Shown here: piece after piece, positions 1 through 8,053 of the stretch | Layout: each line of letters opens with the position of its first letter | Numbering within the stretch: position 1 is the first letter of the stretch | NCBI GenBank assembly: GCA_018712785.1 | Contig: DVGK01000052.1 | Location: 1-52,007 of the forward strand | Direction of reading: 5' to 3' | Source of the DNA: Candidatus Choladousia intestinavium | GTDB taxonomy: Bacteria > Bacillota > Clostridia > Lachnospirales > Lachnospiraceae | Length of the DNA stretch: 52,007 nucleotides | Program-made: the position numbers and the translations under genes | Notes under the pieces: generated by a model | What the model saw: only the letters and a program-made list of their open reading frames with translations | What the model was told of the DNA's origin: nothing | The model's database searches: none

Positions 1-586
1 ACACAATGCTCATTCCCTTACTTTTCAACTCCCGCACCAAATTCAGCAGGTTCTCTGAATCATCTTCCGGCAAAGGAGCCGTCGGCTCATCTAAAATTAA
101 AATCTTACAGTTTTTACTGAGAGCCTTTGCAATCTCAATCAGCTGCTGTTGTCCAATTCCCAGGTTACCCACCCTGGTTTTTGGATTGACTTTTAAATTC
201 AATTCATCCAGAAGTTCTTTTGTCTTCTGATACTCCAGATCCCAGTTAATGTGTCCATTCTGACAAATTTCGTCTCCGAGGAAAATATTTTCACAGACAT
301 TTAAAGTCTGGATCAGGCCAAGCTCCTGATGGATAATGGCGATTCCTGCTGCTTCGCTCTCTTTGATCCCCTTAAAAGATACCTTTTCACCGTTCAGTAC
401 AAGCTCACCGGTATAGTCTGTATGTTCTCCGCTGAGGACTTTCATCAGAGTTGACTTTCCGGCTCCGTTTTCTCCGCAAAGAGCGTGAACCTCTCCTCGC
501 CTGACGCCAAAGGTAACATCGTCAAGAGCTTTTACTCCCGGGAATTCTTTTGTGATATGATTCATCTGCAGAATGTAATCTTCCAT
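1..586 (-). CDS. Sugar ABC transporter ATP-binding protein, 3' end missing
   Basis: N-terminal 195 codons of a two-domain sugar ABC ATPase of the XylG/RbsA/MglA type; the gene runs off the left edge. Visible are Walker A (GENGAGKST, near residues 34-42), the Q-loop region (IIHQELGL), a degenerate signature (NLGIGQQQLIEIAKAL, where most ABC proteins have LSGGQ, as is usual in this subfamily) and Walker B (ILILDEPTAPL). It would energise uptake of the sugar bound by the XylF-like protein encoded upstream. The ATG at 586 is chosen because an AAAGGGGG ribosome-binding site precedes it. It is the third gene of the operon, after the binding protein and the isomerase; a permease gene is expected just outside the window. 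Confidence 0.93.
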   Translation of the reverse strand, partial: MEDYILQMNHITKEFPGVKALDDVTFGVRRGEVHALCGENGAGKSTLMKVLSGEHTDYTGELVLNGEKVSFKGIKESEAAGIAIIHQELGLIQTLNVCENIFLGDEICQNGHINWDLEYQKTKELLDELNLKVNPKTRVGNLGIGQQQLIEIAKALSKNCKILILDEPTAPLPEDDSENLLNLVRELKSKGMSIV

Positions 587-611
587 TTCCGGTCGCCCCC
601 TTTCTTAATAA

Positions 612-644
612 TGGCGGAACCCATGTAATCTCAAGGCTCCGCCA
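612..644 (-). other. Intercistronic hairpin
   Basis: Stem TGGCGGA/TCCGCCA (7 bp) with a 19-nt loop, in the 85-nt gap between the isomerase and the ABC ATPase. On the minus strand no T-run follows, so it is more likely an mRNA-stability or partial attenuation element than a strong terminator. On the plus strand AGTCTTTTT follows it, which has no obvious use there. Confidence 0.5.
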
Positions 645-671
645 GTCTTTTTACTGCAGTCATAAACAAGC

Positions 672-1532
672 TCACTCAAAGTGCAGATCCCACCATCTCT
701 GCAGTTTTACACAGATCTGCTCCGGTGTGGTCAGGGACGGATCTATACTCCACTTCACTTCATTTCCGAAGTAGCCCTGATAACTGTTGTCATCAAACAT
801 TTTCAGCATCCCGTTCAGATCCAATTCCCCCTCACCGGGAATCCGATGTTCCCACGCTCCCGATGGCAGAAGTCCTCCGTCTGTATAATGCACATTTACC
901 ACTTTACCCGCACCGCAGATATCATATACATCCTGTACAGTTTCACCCGTCTGAGAAAGGCACATCAAATCAATCGTAACCGCCATATTTTCACAGCCGG
1001 ATTCCCGGATCAGCCGCATGACTTCTCTATGATCCGTAATAACTGTGATATTCCTGGTAGTAGCTTCAAAAGTAATGGTGACACCCTCAGCCCGGGCAAT
1101 CTCACCCAGTCTCCTCATAGAATCAACCGAAAGCTTCCATGCCTCTTCCTGACTTTCGTCCAGGTTCGCGTACCCTGGAAAAACCAATACATACGGACTC
1201 CCGATCACTCCGGCCGTGCGAATAGCATTTTCATAATACCGAAAAGTCCGAAGCCGTGTGGCAGGATTTCTGGAAGCCAGGTTTGTAGGATAGGCACAAT
1301 TTTCCGGATTGATCTCCACCACACTCAATCCATGGTTATCCAGCTTTTGTTTCAGCACCTTCATATCCGTATAAGTAACATCCTCCATACAGAAATGAGG
1401 TTCTGCTCCGTAAAACTCTATTTTCTCCGCTCCTATACGCTGAAGCGAATCCAGCGTATAGTCCAGCGAATAATTGTAATACGGAAAGTTCGAATGAATA
1501 TACTGTTCTTTCCTTAAATTTTTAAATGCCAT
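672..1532 (-). CDS. Sugar isomerase/epimerase, xylose-isomerase-like TIM barrel (FrlC-like)
   Basis: 286 residues of the AP-endonuclease-2/xylose-isomerase-like TIM-barrel family. The four expected metal ligands are visible: E156 (ITFEAT), D188 (VTIDL), H215 (VNVHYTDG) and E258 (GNEVKW). The pattern IEFYGAEPH..., E-N-C-A-YPTN and IPGEGELD resembles fructoselysine 3-epimerase FrlC and related ketose 3-epimerases, so epimerisation or isomerisation of the imported sugar is inferred; the substrate is unknown. It begins 5 nt after the stop of the binding-protein gene, which fits translational coupling in one transporter operon. No signal peptide, so cytoplasmic. Alternatives within the fold are inosose dehydratase and hydroxypyruvate isomerase. 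Confidence 0.85.
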   Translation of the reverse strand: MAFKNLRKEQYIHSNFPYYNYSLDYTLDSLQRIGAEKIEFYGAEPHFCMEDVTYTDMKVLKQKLDNHGLSVVEINPENCAYPTNLASRNPATRLRTFRYYENAIRTAGVIGSPYVLVFPGYANLDESQEEAWKLSVDSMRRLGEIARAEGVTITFEATTRNITVITDHREVMRLIRESGCENMAVTIDLMCLSQTGETVQDVYDICGAGKVVNVHYTDGGLLPSGAWEHRIPGEGELDLNGMLKMFDDNSYQGYFGNEVKWSIDPSLTTPEQICVKLQRWWDLHFE

Positions 1533-1537
1533 AATGC

Positions 1538-2641
1538 TTACTCAGCCGCCTCTTCTGTCACTGCTTCTGTAGCCGCCTCAGTCTCTCCCTCTGCCGGAGC
1601 CTCTTCACCATACACTTCTTCGTATGTATAAGCACCTGCTTCGATCACATCGTCTACATTGTCTTTTGTGATGATCGTTCCGGGATATGCATAGAACGGA
1701 ACTTCCTCATCCTCTGAATTCGGAGTTGTCTGCTCAAAATCTTCATCTGTGATCTCGCCAAGTCTGTACTGAATACAAGCCTCTGTGAACAGTCTGGGAT
1801 ATTCCTTGCCGCTCTTAAGAATCGTAGAAACCTGAGTCCCCTCCAGCACTCTCTGAACCGCAACCAAATCACAATCCTGTCCGGTAACTACAACTTTTCC
1901 GGCAAGTCCCGCATTTTCGAGTGCCTGGATTACACCGCCGGCCATTCCGTCGTTCATTGCGAAAATAGCGCTCAGTTCTTCTCCGTACTGGGAGATCCAG
2001 TTTTCTGCATAGCTCATAGCCTGAGAAGGATCCCAGTTGGTTACCCACTGCTCTCCTACGATCTCGATATCACAGTCTGCCAGGCTGTCATGCATACCAT
2101 CATGGAAATTATAAACGCCTGTTCCGCCTGCGGGATCACCGTACAGGAAGGCCACCTTGCCGCTGATTCCCATCTCTGCCGGTACCTGTGTGATCAGTTT
2201 TCCAATTTCATACTCATCATTGCCGCCGCAGAGGTCGCAGTAAACTTCACCGTTTGCTTTCTCATAATAGCAAACCAGCACACCCGCTTCGCTGGCAGCC
2301 TTCAAAGCATTGCTTACAGCCTCTTTCTCATTAGACTGAACGATCAGGATATCAACGCCTTGCTCTACCATGTTCTCAATCTGTCCCACCTGCTTCTGGG
2401 CATCATTTTCACTGATCTGATAGATGCACTCAATTCCATTCTCTTCGCAGACATCCTCGATTACACCAAGCTCTGTTACCCAGCGTTCCTCCTGCAGTGT
2501 CTTAAATGATACGCCGACCTTCAAATCTTCCCGAGCCTTATCCGGCGTCACTACACTGACTTCTTCCGCATTAACGGCAACTGTACCCATCGAGAGAATC
2601 ATCGTTGCTACCATACCTGCTGTTAAGACTTTTTTTAACAT
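1538..2641 (-). CDS. XylF/RbsB-type sugar-binding protein with acidic C-terminal tail
   Basis: 367 residues, periplasmic-binding-protein type 1 fold (Peripla_BP_4). The stretch QIENMVEQGVDILIVQSNE and an ERW motif near the N-terminus are typical of xylose-binding proteins. The start at 2641 is chosen because AAAGGAGG sits 7 nt upstream; the longer reading would translate that site as KGGKK. The signal peptide has a basic N-region, hydrophobic core and VNA-EE cleavage site but no lipobox cysteine, unusual for a Gram-positive binding protein. The last ~20 residues are a low-complexity Glu/Ala/Thr tail (EGETEAATEAVTEEAAE). It heads the sugar transporter operon and is driven by the promoter at 2705-2733. 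The bound sugar is unknown. Confidence 0.9.
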   Translation of the reverse strand: MLKKVLTAGMVATMILSMGTVAVNAEEVSVVTPDKAREDLKVGVSFKTLQEERWVTELGVIEDVCEENGIECIYQISENDAQKQVGQIENMVEQGVDILIVQSNEKEAVSNALKAASEAGVLVCYYEKANGEVYCDLCGGNDEYEIGKLITQVPAEMGISGKVAFLYGDPAGGTGVYNFHDGMHDSLADCDIEIVGEQWVTNWDPSQAMSYAENWISQYGEELSAIFAMNDGMAGGVIQALENAGLAGKVVVTGQDCDLVAVQRVLEGTQVSTILKSGKEYPRLFTEACIQYRLGEITDEDFEQTTPNSEDEEVPFYAYPGTIITKDNVDDVIEAGAYTYEEVYGEEAPAEGETEAATEAVTEEAAE

Positions 2642-2704
2642 TTTCTTTCCTCCTTTTGTGTTGGTACTCACTGTTTCGCACCTATTTATTTAATTGATAT
2701 TAAT

Positions 2705-2733
2705 AATATACTATCGGCATGTCATTTTGTCAA
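2705..2733 (-). promoter_or_regulatory. Sigma-A promoter of the sugar ABC operon
   Basis: Minus strand TTGACA (2728-2733), 17-nt spacer, TATATT (2705-2710). Transcription would start near 2698, giving a leader of about 57 nt. I looked for a CcpA-type cre site around it and found none convincing. Confidence 0.85.
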
Positions 2734-3089
2734 CATTAATCTTCCATTCTTCATTAAATATGGTGTATTTATCCTATTTCCATCTCTTTTTCATTTCCAT
2801 TTTTTATGCAAATTGTACATTTTCCTTCTTTCTCTATTTATTTTAAGGCGTAAATAAATTACTATTGGGCTCATAATAAACCCTTCCTTTTTCTTGGAGT
2901 ATATTGGAAAAATACGGAACCATACTGAAAATATATTCCTATATTTTTTAATTCCAAAAAAATTAAGCAGAATATAAAACTCCGCAGTTTTCTATCGTTA
3001 CCAGAAGTTCTTTATTCCTGTTTGTCCCGCATCTGTATCCTCTGCCTCTTCCTTTTTTCAGTGACAGAGTCAGTCATAGAAGCCCCCCC

Positions 3090-3452
3090 TCAATACTGTT
3101 CCTTTAATTCTTTGATCTGCGCTTACAGATTTTCATCAACAGCAGAAACTATTGTCAAAGAAAGGACTCCCTGCTCTGCCAATCAGCTTTCAAAGAGAGT
3201 CCCTATACCACATCAATCCATGTTTTTTCACCAGCGTATGATGTATACGCCCCTTCCCATTCTTCTACTCTGCAGCGGTGTTTCTTTTCCGCCCCGGTTC
3301 TTTACAACCACAAACAGCATTGCGGGACAATCACCGGGTTCGCGGGATTGCAGGTGATAGTCAGTCAGCTTGCGAATCAGCGACTCGAACAGCGTATCGC
3401 TTTCCGGCAAAAAACAGTAAAAAACAGCGGGAACGCATGGTAGGATATCCAT
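3090..3452 (-). pseudogene. Possible decayed coding sequence with in-frame stops
   Basis: On the minus strand one frame runs from an ATG at 3452 and meets stops at 3228-3230 (TGA), 3213-3215 (TGA), 3183-3185 (TGA), 3123-3125 (TAA) and 3090-3092 (TGA). The text between the stops still looks protein-like (DTLFESLIRKLTDYHL, MLFVVVKNRGGKE, then LAEQGVLSLTIVSAVDENL and AQIKELKEQY). I do not recognise the family. A 6-bp stem GGACTC/GAGTCC (3164-3169/3197-3202) lies inside. It could equally be a structured non-coding stretch that happens to stay open. The rest of the 2742-3488 gap is AT-rich and I see no gene in it. Confidence 0.3.
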
Positions 3453-3466
3453 TCATTCCCGCTGTT
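3419..3466 (-). terminator. Intrinsic terminator of the sulfite-reductase operon
   Basis: Perfect 11-bp stem AACAGCGGGAA/TTCCCGCTGTT (3423-3433/3456-3466), followed on the minus strand by six T residues. It lies 23 nt after the stop of the siroheme reductase gene. Confidence 0.88.
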
Positions 3467-3488
3467 CTTTTATACGTATTTCATTTTC

Positions 3489-4442
3489 CTAGCAGGTAGC
3501 TCCTCCGGTCATATGAAGATCCGCTTCCAGAATCTGCTGTTTTCTATCCAGAAATTCCGGCGCCAAAAGCTGTTCCTGTACATTTTCAAATCCCAGTCTC
3601 TCAATAGTAGCCGCAAAGCGTTCGCCTGTCTTTCCCTGTTCTCTGTAGAGGAGAATCGCTTTCTCGATCACATCCAGAGCCTCCTCTTTGCTGGTAAAAA
3701 TCTTGTCCAGAGCGCGGCCCCTGGCAATCTTCTTGCCCCAGCGTCCTCCGATATAAATCTTGTAGCCTGTGGCACCCTTCTCCAGCGCGTCAAAATGGCA
3801 CTTGCCGATGCAGCGGCCGCAGTTGTTACAGACTTCGGGATCAATCTCCAGAAGGCCGTCCCGCACTTTGGCTGCTCCCATGGGACACGCCTTTTCTACA
3901 GAACATTTCTTACAGCCGTTGCATTCATCCTCATCAAAATCCGGAATCCGCTGTCCGATGATTCCAAGATCGTTCAGGTCCGGCTTCACACAGTTATTGG
4001 GGCAACCTCCTACAGCGATTTTAAATTTGTGTGGAAGCTTTACTCCGTGATAACCCTCATAGAATCTGTGATGAATCTCCTCAGATACAGCAAAAGTATC
4101 AATCAGACCGTATTGGCAGGTGGTTCCCTTGCAGGATACTACCGGGCGGACCAGAGAGCCGGTCCCGCCTGTCTCAAGGCCTTCTTTCCTTATAAACTCC
4201 CGGAACTCCTCAATTTTATCAAAAGGAATCCCCTGCACCTCCACCGTAAGGCGGGTTGTAAAGGTAATATTGCCATTTCCGAACTTTTCCGCCGCCTCAG
4301 CGATGCATCTTTGCTGGGCAGCCGTAATCTTTCCGTTCACTGTGATAATACGGGCTGAAAAATTATCCGTTCCCTTATTGCTAAGAAACCCCAGCGCTTT
4401 TACTCTTTTCTCCTCCAGGGGACTGATTGTCAAAGTTGCCAT
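3489..4442 (-). CDS. Small siroheme/[4Fe-4S] sulfite or nitrite reductase-like protein with ferredoxin domain
   Basis: 317 residues. Order: an N-terminal ferredoxin-like half-domain (to about 95), siroheme/cluster ligands C104 and C109 (SCKGTTC) with C147 and C151 (GGCPNNC), then an inserted 2[4Fe-4S] ferredoxin domain (C174, C177, C180, C186; C205, C208, C211, C215) and the remainder of the reductase fold. This is the compact form found in anaerobes (compare AsrC and stand-alone Clostridial sulfite/nitrite reductases). The first pair is spaced CX4C, where CX5C is classical. It ends an operon with a CoA-disulfide reductase 37 nt upstream and is followed by a strong terminator. Sulfite reduction is the likelier role given the thiol/persulfide partner; nitrite cannot be excluded. 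Confidence 0.85.
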   Translation of the reverse strand: MATLTISPLEEKRVKALGFLSNKGTDNFSARIITVNGKITAAQQRCIAEAAEKFGNGNITFTTRLTVEVQGIPFDKIEEFREFIRKEGLETGGTGSLVRPVVSCKGTTCQYGLIDTFAVSEEIHHRFYEGYHGVKLPHKFKIAVGGCPNNCVKPDLNDLGIIGQRIPDFDEDECNGCKKCSVEKACPMGAAKVRDGLLEIDPEVCNNCGRCIGKCHFDALEKGATGYKIYIGGRWGKKIARGRALDKIFTSKEEALDVIEKAILLYREQGKTGERFAATIERLGFENVQEQLLAPEFLDRKQQILEADLHMTGGATC

Positions 4443-4479
4443 TTCTCTTCCTCCTATTCTCTCTGCAGTCTGTCTGATT

Positions 4480-6117
4480 TTATTCCTCTTCCTGTTCTAT
4501 CTCTGTAAAAAAGGTGCCGCCCTCCAGAGTCTTTGTATTTGTATATCCATAAGCCTTCAGACGGTTCTGGGTCAGATAAGCCCTCTTACCCTTAGCGCAC
4601 ACCAGAAGCAGCTTCTCATCCTTCCCTAAACCGTCCACTTCACCGTGAATTCCGGTCAAATCCAGATAAGGGCAGCCTTCCAGAGCCGGCGCCGGAGAGC
4701 AGTCCACCACTCTGTAGCCTTCCGCCTCACCGGCCTGATACTCAGCCGGCGTAAAGCTCTCCAAGTCTCCATCCATCTTATTCATCAAAACATTAGCGCC
4801 GTTGGCAAAGGGATGAATGGCAGTGGAGAAGGGAGGCGCATAGGCAAAATCCATGACAGAGAGCTGATCCACAGTGGCTCCCAGAGAAATGGCCGTTACG
4901 CCAATATCCGTCACCTTGTCCACCGCGCCGCTTCCGATCACCTGTACGCCCAAAAGTTTTCTGGAGGTTTTATCCGCTACCAGCTTCAGTATAAAAGAGC
5001 CGGCGCCGGGATAATAGTGTGCCTTATCGTCCACAACGGAAAGAGCCGTAATCACATCATACCCTTCTGCTTTCGCCGCTGTCTCTGTGAGACCTGTCCG
5101 TCCGGCGCTGATTCCTCCCGGAAGCTTTACCACGCCCGTTCCCAGAACACCGGGATATTCTTTCTCTTTTCCGGCGAGATTCTGCGCCAGAACCCTGCCG
5201 GAAATATTGGCCGTGGAGCCCATGGGGGACCATGCCGCCTTTCCGGTCTGACGGTTTTTCACCATGGCGCAGTCCCCGGCCGCGTAGATATCTTCCACAT
5301 TCGTTCTCATACGGGAATCCGTAAGAATAGTGCCCTTAAACATCTCAATTCCCGTCCCCTCCAGAAAAGCCGTATTGGGCCGGATTCCAATAGCCAGCAC
5401 CAGGGCGTCCGCTTTAAGCGCCCGCCTGCTGGTCTGGACCTTTTCCACCGTCTCCGTCCCGATAACCCCCTCAAGGGCAACGCCCGTCATAGGCATAACT
5501 CCCGCGTCTGCCATCTTATTTTCAACGTACTCGCTCATCTCAGGATCCAAGAAATTAGGCAGCACATGGGGCGCGAAATCAATCACCGTCACTTTTATTC
5601 CCAGGGCAGCCAGATTTTCTGCCACCTCCAGACCGATAAATCCTCCCCCCGCTACTGCCACGCGTTTGATTTTTCCTGACTCTGCCGCTTTTCTGAGAGC
5701 TTCCGCATCCTCCGGTGTCCTCATCTGGAAAATATTTTTCAATTCAAGTCCCGGAATATCCGGCACAAAGGGGGATGCTCCCGTGGCAATCACCAGCTTA
5801 TCATAGGAATACTCAGACACTTCTCCTGTAGTCAGGTCCTTGGCCTTCACTTTATGTCCCTGGGGATCGACCGCCACCGCTTCCGTCAGCGTCTTTACCT
5901 GTGCCCCTGTCAGTTTTGAGAATTTCTCCGGCGTGTTCACCACCAGCTGGCTTTTCTCATGAATCACATCACCAACATAGTAGGGCAGCCCACATCCGGC
6001 ATAAGAAATATCCTTTCCCTTTGTTAAAATTGTCACTTCACAGCTTCCGTCTTCCCTTTTCAGCTTCGCAGCCACTTTCGTTCCGGCTGCCACACCGCCT
6101 AATATCAGTACCTTCAT
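4480..6117 (-). CDS. CoA-disulfide/persulfide reductase with C-terminal rhodanese domain
   Basis: 545 residues. An N-terminal FAD site (GGVAAGTKVAAKL), the single redox cysteine C42 in the SYAGCGLPYY motif that marks CoA-disulfide reductases, an NAD(P)H site (VAGGGFIGLEVAENL), a second FAD motif (IYAAGDCA), a dimerisation domain, and a rhodanese-like domain from about 455 with a cysteine at C507 (VCAKGKRAY). The architecture matches the CoADR-RHD/NADH-dependent persulfide reductase family, which reduces CoA or protein persulfides, releasing sulfide. With the siroheme reductase downstream it suggests a sulfur-reduction operon. The divergent LysR gene and the dyad at 6262-6276 suggest inducible control. 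Confidence 0.9.
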   Translation of the reverse strand: MKVLILGGVAAGTKVAAKLKREDGSCEVTILTKGKDISYAGCGLPYYVGDVIHEKSQLVVNTPEKFSKLTGAQVKTLTEAVAVDPQGHKVKAKDLTTGEVSEYSYDKLVIATGASPFVPDIPGLELKNIFQMRTPEDAEALRKAAESGKIKRVAVAGGGFIGLEVAENLAALGIKVTVIDFAPHVLPNFLDPEMSEYVENKMADAGVMPMTGVALEGVIGTETVEKVQTSRRALKADALVLAIGIRPNTAFLEGTGIEMFKGTILTDSRMRTNVEDIYAAGDCAMVKNRQTGKAAWSPMGSTANISGRVLAQNLAGKEKEYPGVLGTGVVKLPGGISAGRTGLTETAAKAEGYDVITALSVVDDKAHYYPGAGSFILKLVADKTSRKLLGVQVIGSGAVDKVTDIGVTAISLGATVDQLSVMDFAYAPPFSTAIHPFANGANVLMNKMDGDLESFTPAEYQAGEAEGYRVVDCSPAPALEGCPYLDLTGIHGEVDGLGKDEKLLLVCAKGKRAYLTQNRLKAYGYTNTKTLEGGTFFTEIEQEEE

Positions 6118-6210
6118 TCCGGTTCTCCTTTGCTCTGCTGTCTTTTCAGCTTATACGCCGCAATCCGCAACCTTCGCGGAAAGCATTTTCCAATTTTGTC
6201 CTTCTTTTTG

Positions 6211-6276
6211 ATTATACCACTTGTTCTGCTATAAGAAAAATGATATTTTATAATCAAAAACATAGGAAAATCCTAT
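6211..6276 (-). promoter_or_regulatory. LysR-controlled promoter of the sulfur operon with operator dyad
   Basis: Minus-strand -10 box TATAAT (6211-6216) with no good -35, as expected for an activated promoter. A perfect dyad ATAGGA-AAA-TCCTAT (6262-6276) contains the T-N11-A core of LysR-type sites. Its centre lies about 65 nt upstream of the predicted start of the reductase operon, the usual place for an LTTR recognition site, and 17 nt before the regulator's own ATG. Confidence 0.65.
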
Positions 6277-6293
6277 AAGAAAGGAAATCACAT

Positions 6294-7214
6294 ATGACCA
6301 TCCGGCATCTCCGCATATTTGTCCACGTAGCCGAAACCGGCAGCATGTCTGCCGCCGCCAAGCAATGCTTCCTGTCACAGCCTACCGTCAGCCAGGCAAT
6401 CCGCGAACTGGAAGACCATTACAATATAAAGCTTTTTGACCGGCTTTCAAAAAAATTATATATTACAGAAGCTGGAAGGCAGCTGCTGCTGTACGCCAAA
6501 AAAGCCCTGAGCCAGTTTGATATACTGGAAACCAACATGGAAGAATTCCACGCTCAGGATCACATCAGAATCGGCGCCACGATCACCGTCGGCGCCTGCC
6601 TGCTCTCCTCTATTCTGAATGACTTGGTGGCTTTGCAGCCTTCTCTGCGCACATACGCCTGCGTAGCCAACACAAGCCTGATTGAGCGCAAGCTGCTGGA
6701 TTCAGAGCTGGACGTGGCTCTGGTGGAGGGAATTATCACAAGTCCGGATCTTCGGGCGATCCCAGTGGCCGAGGACTTTCTTGTTCTGGCCATGGCCATG
6801 GATCACCCCCTGGCCTCCAAAAGAGAAGTACACATTCAGGAGCTGGAACAATACGATCTGGTGATTCGTGAAAAGGGGAGCGGTACCCGGAAGCTCTTCG
6901 AGGATTATCTGAACCGCCATCAGATCTCCTGCCGGATCGCCTGGGAGGCCACCTGCCTGGATGCCATCAAAAGCGCCATCCTTTTTAACAGCTGCGTCTC
7001 TCCCATCTCCGTGCGCCTGGTGGAGCAGGAAGCAAAAAGCGGAAAAATACATGTCATCCGGAACCTCCGTTCCGACTGGGACCGGCGTTTCTATCTGGTC
7101 TACCACAAGGACAAGTATTTTTCCGAGCCTATGCACCTTCTTACGGATATTATGCACAAATACCAGCGGCCGGAATTTCTGGATTTCCTGAATACCGGAA
7201 CCATTCTGGATTAA
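6294..7214 (+). CDS. LysR-family transcriptional regulator
   Basis: 306 residues. An N-terminal winged helix (MTIRHLRIFVHVAETGSMSA, then SQPTVSQAIRELE, residues 1-60) and a substrate-binding effector domain (about 90-295). The ribosome-binding site AAGGAAA lies 7 nt before the ATG. It is transcribed divergently from the CoADR-rhodanese/siroheme reductase operon across a 176-nt gap holding a T-N11-A dyad, so it very probably regulates that operon and itself. CysB/CysL-type control of sulfur genes by LysR proteins is a precedent; the inducer is not visible from sequence. Confidence 0.92.
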   Translation: MTIRHLRIFVHVAETGSMSAAAKQCFLSQPTVSQAIRELEDHYNIKLFDRLSKKLYITEAGRQLLLYAKKALSQFDILETNMEEFHAQDHIRIGATITVGACLLSSILNDLVALQPSLRTYACVANTSLIERKLLDSELDVALVEGIITSPDLRAIPVAEDFLVLAMAMDHPLASKREVHIQELEQYDLVIREKGSGTRKLFEDYLNRHQISCRIAWEATCLDAIKSAILFNSCVSPISVRLVEQEAKSGKIHVIRNLRSDWDRRFYLVYHKDKYFSEPMHLLTDIMHKYQRPEFLDFLNTGTILD

Positions 7215-7253
7215 ATGCAGCAGTCGAAGATCAACAGGCAAATCAATGTGAAA

Positions 7254-7283
7254 CAAAAAACACTGGCTCATCAAGAACCAGTG
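7254..7283 (-). terminator. Terminator of the tRNA operon
   Basis: Stem CACTGGTTC/GAGCCAGTG (9 bp with one G-U), loop TTGAT, followed by TTTTTT on the minus strand. It lies 9 nt past the tRNA-Lys gene and may also stop the convergent LysR transcript. Confidence 0.88.
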
Positions 7284-7291
7284 CCTGTTTA

Positions 7292-7364
7292 TGAAGCATC
7301 GGGGATTCGAACCCCGGACAACTTGATTAAAAGTCAAGTGCTCTACCGACTGAGCTAATGCTCC
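7292..7364 (-). tRNA. tRNA-Lys (TTT)
   Basis: 73 nt with complete cloverleaf: acceptor GGAGCAT/ATGCTTC with one G-U pair, D-loop AGCTCAGTCGGTAGAGC, anticodon loop CTTTTAA, T-arm GGGGTTCGAATCCCC, discriminator A. CCA is not encoded. Last gene of the six-tRNA operon. Confidence 0.97.
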
Positions 7365-7385
7365 TCAAAGCGGAAGTCCGCCAAG

Positions 7386-7457
7386 CTGGGCTAGCTGGAT
7401 TCGAACCAGCGAATGCAGGAGTCAAAGTCCTGTGCCTTACCGCTTGGCGATAGCCCA
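7386..7457 (-). tRNA. tRNA-Gln (TTG)
   Basis: 72 nt; acceptor TGGGCTA/TAGCCCA, anticodon loop with TTG, T-arm CTGGTTCGAATCCAG, discriminator G as expected for tRNA-Gln. No encoded CCA. Confidence 0.97.
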
Positions 7458-7529
7458 ATAAATAAAATTGCGGGGTATACGTCCCGAACAGCCACAATAC
7501 CATCCGGCACATCCCTCCGCATAAGAAAG

Positions 7530-7604
7530 GGTGGATAAAGGGATTCGAACCCTTGGCCTCCAGAGCCACAATCTGGCGCGCTAACCAGCTGCGCTATACC
7601 CACC
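7530..7604 (-). tRNA. tRNA-His (GTG)
   Basis: 75 nt including the extra G(-1) opposite C73 that is the identity element of tRNA-His; acceptor GTGGGTA/TATCCAC, anticodon GTG in TTGTGGC, T-arm AAGGGTTCGAATCCCTT. A 72-nt spacer separates it from tRNA-Gln, the longest in the cluster. Confidence 0.96.
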
Positions 7605-7641
7605 ATAATCATGAAATTTGACTTTTCTTTGAAAAGAAAAG

Positions 7642-7715
<74 letters not shown>

Positions 7716-7719
7716 AAAA

Positions 7720-7790
7720 AGCGGGTGATGGGAATCGAACCCACGTATCTAGCTTGGAAGGCTAGTGTTCTACCATTGAACTACACCCGC
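7720..7790 (-). tRNA. tRNA-Gly (TCC)
   Basis: 71 nt; acceptor GCGGGTG/CACCCGC, anticodon TCC in CTTCCAA, T-arm TGGGTTCGATTCCCA, discriminator T, as usual for bacterial tRNA-Gly. Four nt separate it from tRNA-Arg. Confidence 0.97.
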
Positions 7791-7816
7791 ATCTTACATA
7801 TAAACCTGTTCAAAAC

Positions 7817-7891
7817 TCGGGGTGACAGGATTCGAACCTGCGACCTCCTGGTCCCAAACCAGGCGCTCTAGCCAAGCTGAGCCACACCCCG
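7817..7891 (-). tRNA. tRNA-Pro (TGG)
   Basis: 75 nt; acceptor CGGGGTG/CACCCCG, anticodon TGG in TTTGGGA, T-arm GCAGGTTCGAATCCTGT, discriminator A. First gene of the operon, about 33 nt after the predicted transcription start. Confidence 0.97.
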
Positions 7892-7930
7892 TATCAGGTA
7901 TCTTTACGCCCTTCGCTTGACGCAAGATAG

Positions 7931-7959
7931 ATTATAGTATAGTCTCCAATAAATGTCAA
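7931..7959 (-). promoter_or_regulatory. Perfect consensus promoter of the tRNA operon
   Basis: Minus strand TTGACA (7954-7959), exactly 17 nt, TATAAT (7931-7936), with A/T-rich sequence upstream (7960-7995) that could act as an UP element. A strong stable-RNA promoter. Confidence 0.93.
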
Positions 7960-8053
7960 CACCTTTTTTCAAATTTTCTTCAAATTTTTTTCAAGACTGA
8001 TTTTCCTCTTTTGGAGACGGGATTCCGGTACAAATACACGGTATTACACAAGG

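Noticed and set aside
681-1517. 278-codon open frame on the plus strand
   Set aside because: Exact antisense of the TIM-barrel isomerase; no ribosome-binding site, and the product is not protein-like.
2640-2760. CcpA cre site at the sugar ABC promoter
   Set aside because: Nothing better than a loose match to the cre consensus; ATGT/ACAT ends around the -35 are not a real dyad.
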